A DNA stretch of 64,000 nucleotides from Phormidium tenue FACHB-886 (GCF_014764505.1 NZ_JACXWX010000019.1:40144-104143), one strand, 5' to 3'. Counted from the stretch's first letter, positions 1 to 8,859 are shown. Program-made: numbers and translations. Notes: generated by a model from the sequence alone, not told the origin.

Positions 1-361
1 TGGAGTTTGACAGCGGCAGTAGCGCAACTCGGACAGGGTAGATAGTTTGGTTACTGACCCGCAAGCTGCCTGCAGTTCCTGCCGGCACGGCTGCGGGTGT
101 TGCAAGGGGCGTTGGAGTAGATGAAGCAACAGGAGCTGGAGCTACCGGAGCGGGTGGAGCGGGTGAATTGCGATCGGTTGCTCTATCTGCATCAGAGCTG
201 GGGCGATCGATTAACGGGGCAGATTCAGTAAAGATTTGCACTTCAAAGCGGGAAAGCAGTGAAGCCAGCAAACACAGCCCCAGCACCCCAATTACAGCAG
301 GATAGATTTTTAGCTTGAGGTCGTTTGATAATTCCCGTCCTTTGGGCATTTCTTTAGGCAT
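1..361 (-). CDS. Membrane-anchored protein, C-terminus outside window
   Basis: I translated this directly on the minus strand; the frame is open from an ATG at 359-361 to the window edge, so about 120 residues are visible and the C-terminus is missing. The N-terminus is short and charged (MPKEMPKGRELS), followed by one hydrophobic segment (about residues 17-31), then a long linker rich in Pro, Ala, Ser and Thr with several PAP repeats, then the start of a folded part (about residue 100, SLRVSNQTIYPVRV). This looks like a single-pass protein whose main domain lies in the periplasm. The start of the folded part hints at a beta-rich domain, but I do not recognise the family. No clear ribosome binding site was seen. 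Confidence 0.6.
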   Translation of the reverse strand, partial: MPKEMPKGRELSNDLKLKIYPAVIGVLGLCLLASLLSRFEVQIFTESAPLIDRPSSDADRATDRNSPAPPAPVAPAPVASSTPTPLATPAAVPAGTAGSLRVSNQTIYPVRVALLPLSNS

Positions 362-790
362 AAATTTAGATATTTTTGTATAAGTTGTTAGATATTTGTC
401 CGGATATTTAAAGTGTTGCCGCTGCCCGCGAAATCGCTATTCTGACTATCAGCAACGCCCAATACAATTACTTCTACTCTAGTGAGTGTCGCTGATCTTG
501 GGGGGAATTCCAACGAACTTCTTAAGCTGGCTGCAAGGGATCGCCGTTGAGGCACAATCTCGTTAACAAAAACTTGTGAAACTCCGTTAAACTACTGGAC
601 TCAATTTTTAAACTCCAATAAAGTTTTGTACGATCGTCCTGAGAATTACGGGGTTGCCTGTGAAAAGGAAGCACAAGCCCGTAAATAAAGTGAATATGCA
701 ACAGAGTGTATGTCTACTGTGGCTCACTCCTGCTTTTGGTATCAGTGCGGATTGTCCACTCGTACGCCCAATCGTTGAGTGAGGAGCACG
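362..790. other. Intergenic region between divergent genes
   Basis: This 429-base spacer separates the minus-strand membrane protein from the plus-strand SGNH hydrolase, so it should hold two divergent promoters. The first 60 bases are AT-rich with two copies of an AGATATTTNTNC-like phrase. No RNA gene, long hairpin or open frame of note was seen. Confidence 0.4.
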
Positions 791-1738
791 ATGAGTAACC
801 TGTGTTTGATTGCGGCTAGTTTAGTATCACAAGGGCAAGCCCCCGGTTGGCAGCTTGCGGTTCCCCCTTCAGAAGTCCCTAAATACACCCCTCTGGCTAC
901 GAGCGTGGCGATCTCCCGGCTCTGCGAATCGCAGCCTGCCTATCGTCCGGTCAACCCCACTGTGGAAGCACACCTGCCAGAGCGGAGCCGGTCGTTACCC
1001 GACTATGTTAATCCCGATCTGCTAATTCCCGGTCGCACCCGTCCCGGCTCTGGAAGCCAGCTGTTTCAGCAGCGCTGGGCAGCTCTTAGAGCCGGAACCC
1101 TTTACACTCGCCTGTCTACCGATCGCTTCCGGGCCGCCTGGATCAATGCGACTAAGCAGCCTACCTATAACCAATGGATCGATCTACTGGGTCGAGAAGC
1201 GCGGGTAGTGGCAAAGGGGCAAGGAGCAAACCGTTTGACGGTGCTGGTAGGAGATTCAATTGCCCTCTGGTATCCACCCAACCAGATGAGAAACGATCGC
1301 TATTGGCTGAATCAAGGCATTTCTGGTGACACCACGACTGGCGTTTTGAATCGGCTGTCGCTGTTTGACAAAACACAGCCCAACACAATCCACATCATGG
1401 TAGGGATCAACGACCTGCGGCGGGGTGCAACCGATGTCGAAATTGTCAGCAACATGACTCAAATCATGCGCAATCTTAAGCGCAACCATCCCACCGCCAA
1501 GATTTTCGTTCACTCTATTTTGCCCACCCGCCTCGCCGCCATCCCCAATAGCCGCGTCCGCTGGCTTAACTACAACATCTCTGCGGCTGCCCGCCAAGAG
1601 AACGTTAGTTTTCTCAACCTGCAGCCCGCCTTTAGCGACGTGACAGGCAATTTGCGCCGAGACTTGACCACCGATGGACTTCATCTCAGCGACCAAGGAT
1701 ACCGCGCTTGGGAAGCGGCGATCGCCCCAGTGCTGTAG
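791..1738 (+). CDS. SGNH/GDSL-family lipase or esterase, probably exported
   Basis: An SGNH hydrolase, a family that cleaves esters on lipids, sugars or peptidoglycan-linked acyl groups; the substrate cannot be told. Block I with the nucleophile Ser is LVGDSIALW, the Gly block is near GISGDTTTG, the Asn block is VGINDLRRG, and the C-terminal catalytic pair is DGLHLSDQGY. The catalytic domain fills the last 200 residues and follows a roughly 110-residue Pro-rich N-terminal region. I chose ATG 791 because GAGGAG lies just before it; an in-frame GTG at 779 would add four residues. The first residues are mildly hydrophobic, so export is possible but unproven. A long hairpin follows the stop codon. 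Confidence 0.8.
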   Translation: MSNLCLIAASLVSQGQAPGWQLAVPPSEVPKYTPLATSVAISRLCESQPAYRPVNPTVEAHLPERSRSLPDYVNPDLLIPGRTRPGSGSQLFQQRWAALRAGTLYTRLSTDRFRAAWINATKQPTYNQWIDLLGREARVVAKGQGANRLTVLVGDSIALWYPPNQMRNDRYWLNQGISGDTTTGVLNRLSLFDKTQPNTIHIMVGINDLRRGATDVEIVSNMTQIMRNLKRNHPTAKIFVHSILPTRLAAIPNSRVRWLNYNISAAARQENVSFLNLQPAFSDVTGNLRRDLTTDGLHLSDQGYRAWEAAIAPVL

Positions 1739-1762
1739 CTACGTTACGCGCAGAGGCTAAGG

Positions 1763-1817
1763 CAAAATCTTTTATGCAAAAGCCGCGCATTGCGCGGCTT
1801 TTGCATAAAAGATTTTG
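1763..1817. repeat. Perfect 26-bp inverted repeat, hairpin after SGNH gene
   Basis: Arms 1763-1788 and 1792-1817 are exact reverse complements around a three-base ATT loop. The core is GCCGCGC/GCGCGGC flanked by AAAAG and CTTTT runs, so the transcript would form a very stable hairpin on either strand. Flanks at 1740-1756 and about 1825-1840 weakly resemble the ends of the dispersed element family described under findings, so this may be a worn copy now acting as a terminator. Confidence 0.85.
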
Positions 1818-1940
1818 GTCGTGGAGGTGCAGAGCGCATCCACAAAATTGTCTTGAGCATATTGCCTTGAGCATCATTGAGACACCAGGCAGCACAGCTT
1901 CGGTACACTAAACTCTAAAGATGCAAACACCAGACGATCG

Positions 1941-2870
1941 ATGCCTCCTCACTTCCCCGTCTTCTATTCTCCCGAATTTCTCGACCACGACACTGGCTCC
2001 TACCACCCGGAGCGGTCGGGACGGCTCACCGCTATTACCCAAATCCTAAAGGCACAACCTTGGGCAGACCAGCTAGAGTGGCGATCGCCCACTCCAATCA
2101 AGCAGCAGCCCGATCGGATTGCAACTGCCCTGCACGCCGTCCATCCTCAGCGCTATGTTGAGGCAGTACAGCATTTGGCAAAATCGGGCGGCGGCTACAT
2201 CGATCCTGACACCGTTGCCTCGCCGCGCAGCTATGACGTGGCACTGCTAGCAGTCAGCGCTTGGCTCGATGGCGTGGATCAAGTGTTGTCTTCTGGAGCG
2301 CCTGCGTTTGTGGCAGCTCGCCCACCCGGACACCACGCCCTGCCAGAACGAGGCATGGGCTTTTGTATCTTTGCCAATGCAGCGATCGCGGCTGGCTATG
2401 CGCTGCAGCAACCAGGGGTTGAGCGTGTCGCCATCCTGGACTGGGATGTGCATCATGGCAACGGCACTCAGGCAATTGTCGAGTCGAATCCGGCGATCGC
2501 CTTCTGTTCGCTGCATGAATCTCCCCAATATCCTGGAACTGGCTCTACGCGAGAGCGCGGCAAATACAACAACGTCCTCAACTTCCCCATGGCAGCAGGC
2601 AGCACGATCGTCGACTACCTGCCCCACTTTGAAGAGCACATTATTCCCTTCCTGCAGCACTTCCAGCCTGATCTGCTGATCGTCAGCGCTGGGTATGACG
2701 CCAATGCTGCCGATCCGCTGGCTGGCATCGCCTTGCAGCCGCAAGACTACGGGGCGCTCACCGATCGCTGCCTGCAGGTGACCCGTCGAATTTTGTTTGG
2801 GCTGGAAGGGGGATATGATTTTGAGGCACTGGGGCAATCAGTTGCGGCAACGATTGCCCGGTGCCTGTAG
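1941..2870 (+). CDS. Histone deacetylase family protein (class II-like amidohydrolase)
   Basis: A zinc-dependent deacetylase of the arginase/deacetylase fold. Bacterial members remove acetyl groups from acetylpolyamines, acetoin-type substrates or protein lysines; which applies here is unknown. Motifs in order: YHPERSGR near residue 22, RPPGHHA with the paired catalytic His near 128, the zinc ligands in DWDVHHGNGT near 168, SAGYDANAADPL near 248, and EGGYD near 288. The 309-residue length is normal for cyanobacterial homologues. It stands between the SGNH hydrolase and tpiA on the same strand, with 118 bases before tpiA, so it may be its own unit. Many HIP1-type CGATCG sites lie within the gene. 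Confidence 0.88.
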   Translation: MPPHFPVFYSPEFLDHDTGSYHPERSGRLTAITQILKAQPWADQLEWRSPTPIKQQPDRIATALHAVHPQRYVEAVQHLAKSGGGYIDPDTVASPRSYDVALLAVSAWLDGVDQVLSSGAPAFVAARPPGHHALPERGMGFCIFANAAIAAGYALQQPGVERVAILDWDVHHGNGTQAIVESNPAIAFCSLHESPQYPGTGSTRERGKYNNVLNFPMAAGSTIVDYLPHFEEHIIPFLQHFQPDLLIVSAGYDANAADPLAGIALQPQDYGALTDRCLQVTRRILFGLEGGYDFEALGQSVAATIARCL

Positions 2871-2988
2871 GCTGTTAGGGTCTCCTGTTAAATCTGTAGC
2901 GCGATCGTTCCCCCGAAGCCTTAGACTAGAGGATGCGCTATTTTGCATTCAGCTTTAGTTTGCGTTCACCTTTAATTACTGAGTCACC

Positions 2989-3720
2989 GTGCGTAAGGTT
3001 ATCATCGCTGGCAACTGGAAAATGTATAAAACTCGGGCAGAAGCGCAAGAGTTTTTACACGGCTTTCTCGATCACACGGCAGAAACGCCTGACGATCGAG
3101 AGATTGTGCTTTGTGCCCCCTTCACTGCCCTAAGTGCCCTCTCTCGCAATTTACACGGCACTCGTATTAGAGTTGGGGCGCAAAACGTCCATTGGGAAGC
3201 GGAAGGAGCCTACACGGGCGAAGTTTCGGCTCCCATGCTGACCGAAATCGGTGTCCGCTATGTAGTAGTAGGGCACAGCGAACGGCGTCAGTATTTTGGT
3301 GAAACTGATGCCACTGTCAACCTGCGCTTAAAAGCAGCTCAGGCCTTTGGGTTAACGCCTATTCTGTGTGTAGGTGAAACCAAGCAGCAGCGAGACTTTG
3401 GCGAAACAGAAGCTTTGATCTTCAACCAGCTTGCAAAGGATTTGGTAGACATTGACCAAGCTAATCTAGTCATTGCCTATGAGCCGATTTGGGCGATCGG
3501 CACAGGCGACACCTGCGATGCCAAAGAAGCAAACCGCATCATCGGGCTCATTCGCAGCCGTCTCGATACCCAGAACGTCACCATTCAATACGGCGGCTCC
3601 GTCAAACCGGGCAATGTCGATGAAATTATGGCACAACCCGAAATAGACGGTGCGCTTGTCGGCGGTGCTAGCCTCAACCCCAAAGATTTCGCCCGGATTG
3701 TTAACTACAAGGCACTTTAA
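2989..3720 (+). CDS. tpiA: Triosephosphate isomerase
   Basis: Interconverts dihydroxyacetone phosphate and glyceraldehyde 3-phosphate in glycolysis and the Calvin cycle, in the cytoplasm. The active-site landmarks are all present: GNWKM with the catalytic Lys near residue 12, VGHSERR with the catalytic His near 95, [10 protein letters not shown] with the catalytic Glu and the mobile loop near 165, and YGGSVKPGN near 205. Its 243 residues match the family length. Translation starts at GTG 2989; no in-frame ATG is suitable because the conserved N-terminus VIIAGNWKM follows at once. A strong hairpin lies 70 bases after the stop. Confidence 0.97.
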   Translation: MRKVIIAGNWKMYKTRAEAQEFLHGFLDHTAETPDDREIVLCAPFTALSALSRNLHGTRIRVGAQNVHWEAEGAYTGEVSAPMLTEIGVRYVVVGHSERRQYFGETDATVNLRLKAAQAFGLTPILCVGETKQQRDFGETEALIFNQLAKDLVDIDQANLVIAYEPIWAIGTGDTCDAKEANRIIGLIRSRLDTQNVTIQYGGSVKPGNVDEIMAQPEIDGALVGGASLNPKDFARIVNYKAL

Positions 3721-3790
3721 GCTAGCTGCAGCAATGCGTCTCTCCGCTAAGCTGCACCTATATATCGATCCTATTTGAGTGGTGAAATAG

Positions 3791-3835
3791 TTTGTGAAAG
3801 GTGGGGCGGGCTTCGCCCGCCCCACCTTTCACAAA
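3791..3835. terminator. Perfect 21-bp GC-rich hairpin after tpiA
   Basis: Arms 3791-3811 and 3815-3835 are exact reverse complements with a TTC loop; the stem holds GGTGGGGCGGGC. No long T run follows, so termination would rest on stem strength, or the element may be a REP-like repeat rather than a terminator. Confidence 0.7.
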
Positions 3836-4280
3836 CCCTTTAGGATTGCTATATATTCCTCAGTCATCCTCTAGAATTGACCAACAGATGCTAGTGAAGA
3901 GTGAACAGTGGTTTGTTCTTCACTCGTATTGCCGCAATCAAATTTTTAGGCTCTGAGATTTTTAGGTGGCTCTGAGAGTCTTGATGCCTGATTGACGGCG
4001 CACTTGCAGATGGCACCTATTCCTAAAAACTAAGAAAGTCTGTCATGGAAAATACTGCAGACAGAATTGTTGCATTTCTTTACCGCTAATTTTTCTAAAT
4101 TTGCAGATTGAAGCGAGCGATGACCCTTTAAGCTGTAAACACACAAGCGAACTATAGGACACAAACCCGTAATCTGTGCAATCTAGCCGGAGATGTATGA
4201 CAGCTCGTGATCCCCGAACATACTCTACTGAGACAAGCCTTTAGTATTCGCTACGTGGAATGGCTTTATGGCTAAAGCCG

Positions 4281-4326
4281 CAATCGCTGCAACAGACGCT
4301 GCTGGTTTAGCGATTGTATTTTTTAA
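4281..4326 (+). terminator. Hairpin with T run in leader of importer operon
   Basis: CAATCGCT (4281-4288) pairs with AGCGATTG (4309-4316), and a TATTTTTT run follows. It lies 40 bases before the start of the binding-protein gene. It could be an attenuator of the operon or a terminator for upstream transcription. Confidence 0.5.
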
Positions 4327-4367
4327 ATCAGGGTTAAATGTAACCTAATTTTTCATACATCTTACCC

Positions 4368-5702
4368 ATGAAAGGGAATCAATTAACTCAAATTTGGTCA
4401 CGGGGTTGGTCACTGCTGTTGGGGCGGCGAGCGGCCCAACGACGCTGGCGCTGGCTGGGCATAGCGATCGCCTGCTTCTTCTGCATAGTCCTAAGCGGCA
4501 CTGTTGCCGCACAGCAGCCCGTGCGGCTGGCGCTTCTTACAACCGCGCTAGACGCCCAAGGTGGACAGTCGCTGGCGAGGGAGTTTGAGCAGAAGAATCC
4601 AGGTATCAAAGTGGATGTAATCGAAGGACCAAACGCCTCCAACCTGATTGAGGATTTGTATACTTCTTCTTTTCTGCTGGGCGAATCGCCGTATGACCTG
4701 ATTTTGATGGACATTGTCTGGCTGCCCAAGTTTGCGGCAGCAGGCTGGCTGCTGGATCTAACCGATCGCATTCCGGCGGATCAGCTCCAAGCTTTCTACC
4801 CGGCTGACTTAGAAGGTGGGCGTTATGAGGGGCGGCTATATCGTCTGCCCATGCGATCGGATGCAGGCTTGCTGTACTATCGCCAGGATCTGCTAGAGCA
4901 GGCAGGCTTGAAGCCGCCAGAAACATTTGATGAGTTGATTGAAGAGTCCAAGCAATTGCAGCAGTCAGATGCAGTGCCTTGGGGCTATGTTTGGCAGGGG
5001 CGGCAGTATGAAGGACTATCTGCCATGTTTGTGGAAGTGCTGGCGGGTTCTGGCGGGTTCTGGGTTAATCCCGAAACATTAGAAGTGGGACTCGATCGCC
5101 CCGAAGCGATTCAAGCCGTCAACTTCTTGCGCAGGACTATGCAAGAAGGCATTTCGCCGCCCGGCGTCACAACTTATCAGGAAGAAGAAGCCCGTCGTCT
5201 ATTCCAGAGTGGACAAGTAGCGTTTATGCGGAGCTGGCCCTACGCTTATCCGCTGGGTAATGCTGAGGATTCACCGATTAGAGGCAAGTTTGCGATCAAG
5301 CCGATGGTGCATGCCGCCGGGTTAAATCCGGCGGCATGCTTGGGCGGCTGGGGGCTGGGCATCTCAAAAACGAGCCGCAATCCTGATGCTGCTCTGCGCG
5401 TAGTGCAGTATTTTGCCAGCGTCGAAGGGCAGCGCTTCACTATTTTAGAAAATGGCTATTTGCCGACCCGTCCCTCGCTCTACAGCGATCAGCAAATTAT
5501 CGACAAGTACAGCTATTTTCCCAGTATGCAAACGGTGGCAGAACAAGCCGTTTTGCGTCCGCCTGTGGCTCAGTACGCTCAAGTATCTGACATTTTGCAG
5601 CGGTATTTGAGTGCTGCCTTAACCGATCGCACTTCTGTGGAAGCGGCGATGCAGGCGGCGGCAGCAGAAACTCGTCGACTGTTGGATACGAATCAGGCTT
5701 AA
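4368..5702 (+). CDS. Carbohydrate ABC transporter substrate-binding protein
   Basis: A family 1 solute-binding protein for sugars, secreted to the periplasm. The N-terminus has a basic stretch (RRAAQRRWRW), a hydrophobic segment at about residues 30-47 and an AAQQ cleavage-like site, so it is a signal peptide longer than usual. The mature part shows the typical phrases LALLTTALDAQGGQS, EFEQKNPGIKVDVIEGP and ACLGGWGLGIS. It is followed by two permeases and an ATPase in the order binding protein, permease, permease, ATPase. This resembles the cyanobacterial Ggt/trehalose/sucrose-type osmolyte importers, but substrate is inferred only from architecture. A 12-bp perfect palindrome sits inside the reading frame at 5309-5339 without breaking it. 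Confidence 0.88.
   Translation: MKGNQLTQIWSRGWSLLLGRRAAQRRWRWLGIAIACFFCIVLSGTVAAQQPVRLALLTTALDAQGGQSLAREFEQKNPGIKVDVIEGPNASNLIEDLYTSSFLLGESPYDLILMDIVWLPKFAAAGWLLDLTDRIPADQLQAFYPADLEGGRYEGRLYRLPMRSDAGLLYYRQDLLEQAGLKPPETFDELIEESKQLQQSDAVPWGYVWQGRQYEGLSAMFVEVLAGSGGFWVNPETLEVGLDRPEAIQAVNFLRRTMQEGISPPGVTTYQEEEARRLFQSGQVAFMRSWPYAYPLGNAEDSPIRGKFAIKPMVHAAGLNPAACLGGWGLGISKTSRNPDAALRVVQYFASVEGQRFTILENGYLPTRPSLYSDQQIIDKYSYFPSMQTVAEQAVLRPPVAQYAQVSDILQRYLSAALTDRTSVEAAMQAAAAETRRLLDTNQA
5309..5339. repeat. Palindrome inside coding sequence
   Basis: GCATGCCGCCGG (5309-5320) and its exact reverse complement (5328-5339) flank a seven-base loop, and the whole is translated as HAAGLNPAAC within the binding protein. 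The reading frame and likely protein length are unchanged. Confidence 0.8.
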
Positions 5703-5760
5703 TCGTTTAATTAACCAGGCGTAGTGCTTTTCGCCGCTATCATCAATCTCCTGACTTGCT

Positions 5761-6663
5761 ATGACTGCTTCTCTTGAATCTCGTGAACGGCGGGCGGGCT
5801 GGATTTTAATCATTCCGGCGCTACTGCTGCTGGCGCTGGTCTATGCTTATCCAATTGGGCGATCGCTCTGGCTCAGTTTATTCAATCAAAACCTGGGAAC
5901 AGAGCTGCAGCAGGTGTTTACGGGGCTAGACAACTATGGGCGTATGGTTGGGGATGGGCGTTTTTGGCAAAGTTTGTGGAACACCGTAGTTTTTACAGTC
6001 TGTTCGGTGGTGCTAGAGCTGATCATCGGCATGGGGATTGCGCTGGTGTTGAACCAGTCGTTTCGGGGACGGGGTGTGGTGCGCACGATCGCCATTCTGC
6101 CTTGGGCATTGCCCACTGCCCTAATCGCTACAACCTGGGCATGGATTTTTAACGATCAGGCGGGGGTTGTGAATGATATTCTGCTGCGGCTAGGGTTAAT
6201 CGAAACGGGTATTAATTGGCTTGGCAATCCACTGCCTGCGATGCTGTCGGTAATCATTGCGGATGTCTGGAAAACAACACCCTTCATCAGCATTTTGCTG
6301 CTGGCAGGGCTGCAGTCCATTCCGGGCGATCTATATGAAGCGCATTTGATTGATGGAGCAACTCCCTGGCAAAGCTTTCGGCAAATTACACTGCCGCTGC
6401 TGATGCCGCAGATTTTGGTCGCAGGACTGTTCCGCTTTGCTCAGGCGTTTGGCATCTTTGACTTAATCCAGGTGATGACCAGCGGTGGACCCGGCGGCGC
6501 TACAGAAACGGTATCGATTTATATCTATGCAACGGTAATGCGCTATCTCGATTTTGGGTACGGCGCAGCGCTAGTCGTCGTCACTTTTCTGATTCTGGTG
6601 CTAGCCGTTGCCCTCTCTGCCTTGCTCCTTTCTAAACTACGAACCGCCACAGGGGGACGCTAA
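5761..6663 (+). CDS. Sugar ABC transporter permease (MalF/UgpA type)
   Basis: One of two inner-membrane subunits of the carbohydrate importer. It shows about six hydrophobic segments, beginning with LIIPALLLLALVYAYPIGRSLWL near residue 18, and the cytoplasmic EAA loop in the form YEAHLIDGATPWQSFRQITLP near residue 200, which contacts the ATPase. Its 300 residues are typical. The gene follows the binding protein after 58 bases and ends four bases before the second permease, so the genes are almost certainly co-transcribed. Confidence 0.9.
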   Translation: MTASLESRERRAGWILIIPALLLLALVYAYPIGRSLWLSLFNQNLGTELQQVFTGLDNYGRMVGDGRFWQSLWNTVVFTVCSVVLELIIGMGIALVLNQSFRGRGVVRTIAILPWALPTALIATTWAWIFNDQAGVVNDILLRLGLIETGINWLGNPLPAMLSVIIADVWKTTPFISILLLAGLQSIPGDLYEAHLIDGATPWQSFRQITLPLLMPQILVAGLFRFAQAFGIFDLIQVMTSGGPGGATETVSIYIYATVMRYLDFGYGAALVVVTFLILVLAVALSALLLSKLRTATGGR

Positions 6664-6667
6664 AGCG

Positions 6668-7552
6668 ATGGCTACAGTTACATCATCCTCTGCCCAAGTA
6701 AGATCGGCTCCCTCGCCTAAGCCAATCTCACTGACCAAAATTCTGTTGCCGATCGCGGCTGCCCTGGTAGTGATCTTCAGCCTCGCGCCGATTCTCTGGC
6801 AGGTGCTGACCTCAGTCAAAACCAACGCAGATATCGCTGCTGTTCCCAACGTGTACTTTCCAACCCGGTTCACTCTGGAACACTATGTAGAAATCTTTCG
6901 CCGCCGTCCGTTTTTTAGCTATATGCTGAATAGCTTCCTGGTGGCGTCGCTGTCTACGCTGCTCTGTTTGCTGCTGGGAACACCTGCTGCCTACGCGCTG
7001 GCGCGGCTGAAGCTGCCCGGAGAGCGAGCCATCCTGGCGATCGTTCTCATCGTGACGCTGTTTCCCTATATCCTGCTGTTCCTGGGGCTGCTGGAGATCG
7101 TTCGCGCATTTGGTCTTGCCAACAATTATCTAGCGCTGATCGTCCCTTATACAGCGATCAACGTACCGCTTACCATTCTGGTAATGCGGAGCTTCTTTCA
7201 GCAGTTGCCCCGCGATCTAGAAGACTCTGCCAAAGTCGATGGCTACGGCACGTGGCAAATGCTAGCTCAAATTCTCGTTCCGCTAACTGTGCCTGCCCTT
7301 GTCACAACAGGCATTCTCACTTTCATCTCTGCCTGGAACGAATTTCTATTCGCCCTCACCTTCATCACCCGCGAATCACTCAAAACAATTCCGGTTGCGG
7401 TTGCTCAGCTCAGCGGTACTGCTGCCTTTGAAATTCCTTATGGAGCGCTGGCGGCTGCCACCGTCGTCGGTACAATTCCCTTGGTGCTGCTTGTTCTGCT
7501 GTTCCAACGCCGCATTGTACAGGGCTTAACGGCAGGAGCCGTGAAGGGGTAA
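6668..7552 (+). CDS. Sugar ABC transporter permease (MalG/UgpE type)
   Basis: The second membrane subunit of the importer. It has six hydrophobic segments and an EAA loop, LEDSAKVDGYGTWQMLAQI, near residue 190, with the typical PALVTTGILTFISAWNEFLFAL phrase (split here: PALVTTGILTF then ISAWNEFLFAL) just after. I chose ATG 6668 rather than an upstream start at 6608, because the latter would overlap the previous gene by 56 bases and the family N-terminus is short. The MalG-like subunit pairs with the MalF-like one encoded directly before it. Confidence 0.9.
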   Translation: MATVTSSSAQVRSAPSPKPISLTKILLPIAAALVVIFSLAPILWQVLTSVKTNADIAAVPNVYFPTRFTLEHYVEIFRRRPFFSYMLNSFLVASLSTLLCLLLGTPAAYALARLKLPGERAILAIVLIVTLFPYILLFLGLLEIVRAFGLANNYLALIVPYTAINVPLTILVMRSFFQQLPRDLEDSAKVDGYGTWQMLAQILVPLTVPALVTTGILTFISAWNEFLFALTFITRESLKTIPVAVAQLSGTAAFEIPYGALAAATVVGTIPLVLLVLLFQRRIVQGLTAGAVKG

Positions 7553-7748
7553 AGAAGCGGAATGCGGGATGCATGGGGATATAGACAAGCACAAAACCTC
7601 AAAGCATCGCAGTTCACAGTAAGTTTGATAGCTCTTTCCCGCTCCTTGCTTTTCTCATTCTTCTCTTATTTCTCATTCTTTTGCGTTCCTTTATCCTTCT
7701 ATTTTCTCGTTCACTTCTCGTTTTCCATTCCTACATTCCCCCCGTTCT
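7553..7748 (+). other. Pyrimidine-rich leader before ATPase gene
   Basis: From about 7625 to 7748 the plus strand is very rich in T and C, with recurrent TTCTC and TCATTC phrases, and no Shine-Dalgarno sequence precedes the ATPase ATG. It may act in RNA processing or separate control of the ATPase. No hairpin was seen. Confidence 0.5.
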
Positions 7749-8819
7749 ATGGCAAAACTCGAATTAATTCATCTAAACAAGACCTACACCCCAAAAGTCA
7801 TTCCCGTAAAGGACTTGAGCATCTACGTAGAGGACGGAGAATTTCTGACGCTATTGGGTCCATCGGGCTGTGGTAAATCTACAACCCTGCGGATGATTGC
7901 TGGATTAGACCAGCCGACGCGAGGCGAGGTGCGGATCGGTGGGCAGAATGTGACGCAACGCTCCGCAGGCGATCGCAACATTGCCATGGTGTTTCAGAGC
8001 TACGCACTCTATCCGCACATGACCGTGTATGAAAACATGGCATCAGGACTGAAGCTGAAGAAAACGCCATCCGAAGAGATTCGCCGCCGGATCGCCGAAG
8101 TGGGCAATTTTTTAGGCTTGAAGGAACTGCTCGATCGCAAACCGGGACAGCTTTCGGGTGGGCAACGGCAGCGGGTGGCGCTGGGGCGGGCACTAGTGCG
8201 CCAGCCGGATGTGTTTCTGCTAGATGAACCGCTCTCTAACCTGGACGCCCTGCTGCGAGAGCAGGTGCGAGCTGAACTGAAGCAAATCTTTGATGCCCAG
8301 CAAACGCCCGTCGTTTATGTGACGCACGACCAAACAGAGGCAATGACGCTCTCGACCAAAGTCGCCGTGCTGTTTGATGGCTATCTACAGCAGCTCGATG
8401 CGCCCCAGCACATCTACAGCCAGCCTGCCAATCGCTTTGTGGCAGGTTTTATCGGCAGTCCTCAGATGAATTTGCTGGATTTGCCCTGTCAGGGTAACTT
8501 TGTCGTGCTGGGCGATCATAAAATTCCGATGCCCCCATACGTTTCATCGCTGTCGAAGGTGACATTAGGCATCCGTCCAGAACATGTCCGCTTGGCACAG
8601 CCGAACGACAAAGTGACGGTGCAAGGCAGCGTTATTTTGGTTGAGAACCTGGGGATGAGCCACCTAGTCAGTGTGCGTGTGGCTGGCTCCGATCGCATCT
8701 TGCGAGCATTGCTGCCCACCGAAGCAACTTGGCAAAACAACCAGGTGACGCTATCCCTACCGCCCGAACACACCCACTGGTTTCACACCGAAACAGGCGA
8801 TCGGCTGATGGCACATTAA
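7749..8819 (+). CDS. Sugar ABC transporter ATPase (MalK/UgpC/GgtA type)
   Basis: The nucleotide-binding subunit that drives the importer. Walker A is GPSGCGKST near residue 38, the Q loop is MVFQSYALYPHM near 80, the signature is LSGGQRQRVALGRAL near 134, Walker B is VFLLDEPLSNLD near 157, and the switch His is in VTHDQTEA near 190. A C-terminal TOBE-like regulatory domain (about residues 235-350, with LGIRPEHVRL) marks the MalK group. It is 196 bases downstream of the second permease, further apart than the others, and a pyrimidine-rich leader lies between them. Such ATPases sometimes serve several importers. Confidence 0.93.
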   Translation: MAKLELIHLNKTYTPKVIPVKDLSIYVEDGEFLTLLGPSGCGKSTTLRMIAGLDQPTRGEVRIGGQNVTQRSAGDRNIAMVFQSYALYPHMTVYENMASGLKLKKTPSEEIRRRIAEVGNFLGLKELLDRKPGQLSGGQRQRVALGRALVRQPDVFLLDEPLSNLDALLREQVRAELKQIFDAQQTPVVYVTHDQTEAMTLSTKVAVLFDGYLQQLDAPQHIYSQPANRFVAGFIGSPQMNLLDLPCQGNFVVLGDHKIPMPPYVSSLSKVTLGIRPEHVRLAQPNDKVTVQGSVILVENLGMSHLVSVRVAGSDRILRALLPTEATWQNNQVTLSLPPEHTHWFHTETGDRLMAH

Positions 8820-8859
8820 GCCGCACCCGGCATTGCTGGCGACCTCACTGCTAGCGACC

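Larger units (their letters stand above)
3721..4367. other. Intergenic region with two hairpins
   Basis: This 647-base spacer lies between tpiA and the binding-protein gene of the importer. It holds the perfect hairpin at 3791-3835 and a terminator-like hairpin at 4281-4326. The stretch 3850-4260 has no open frame or RNA gene that I can support; a promoter for the importer is expected in it. Confidence 0.4.

Noticed and set aside
1161..1696. Long minus-strand open frames inside the SGNH hydrolase gene
   Set aside because: They are antisense to a gene with clear catalytic motifs and have no family resemblance.
2247..2837. 196-codon minus-strand open frame inside the deacetylase gene
   Set aside because: It is the mirror of a well-conserved gene; GC-rich codon use leaves such open frames by chance.
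4368..8819. Firm naming of the importer as GgtBCDA (glucosylglycerol)
   Set aside because: Gene order agrees, but no substrate residue can be judged by eye, so I left the symbols empty.
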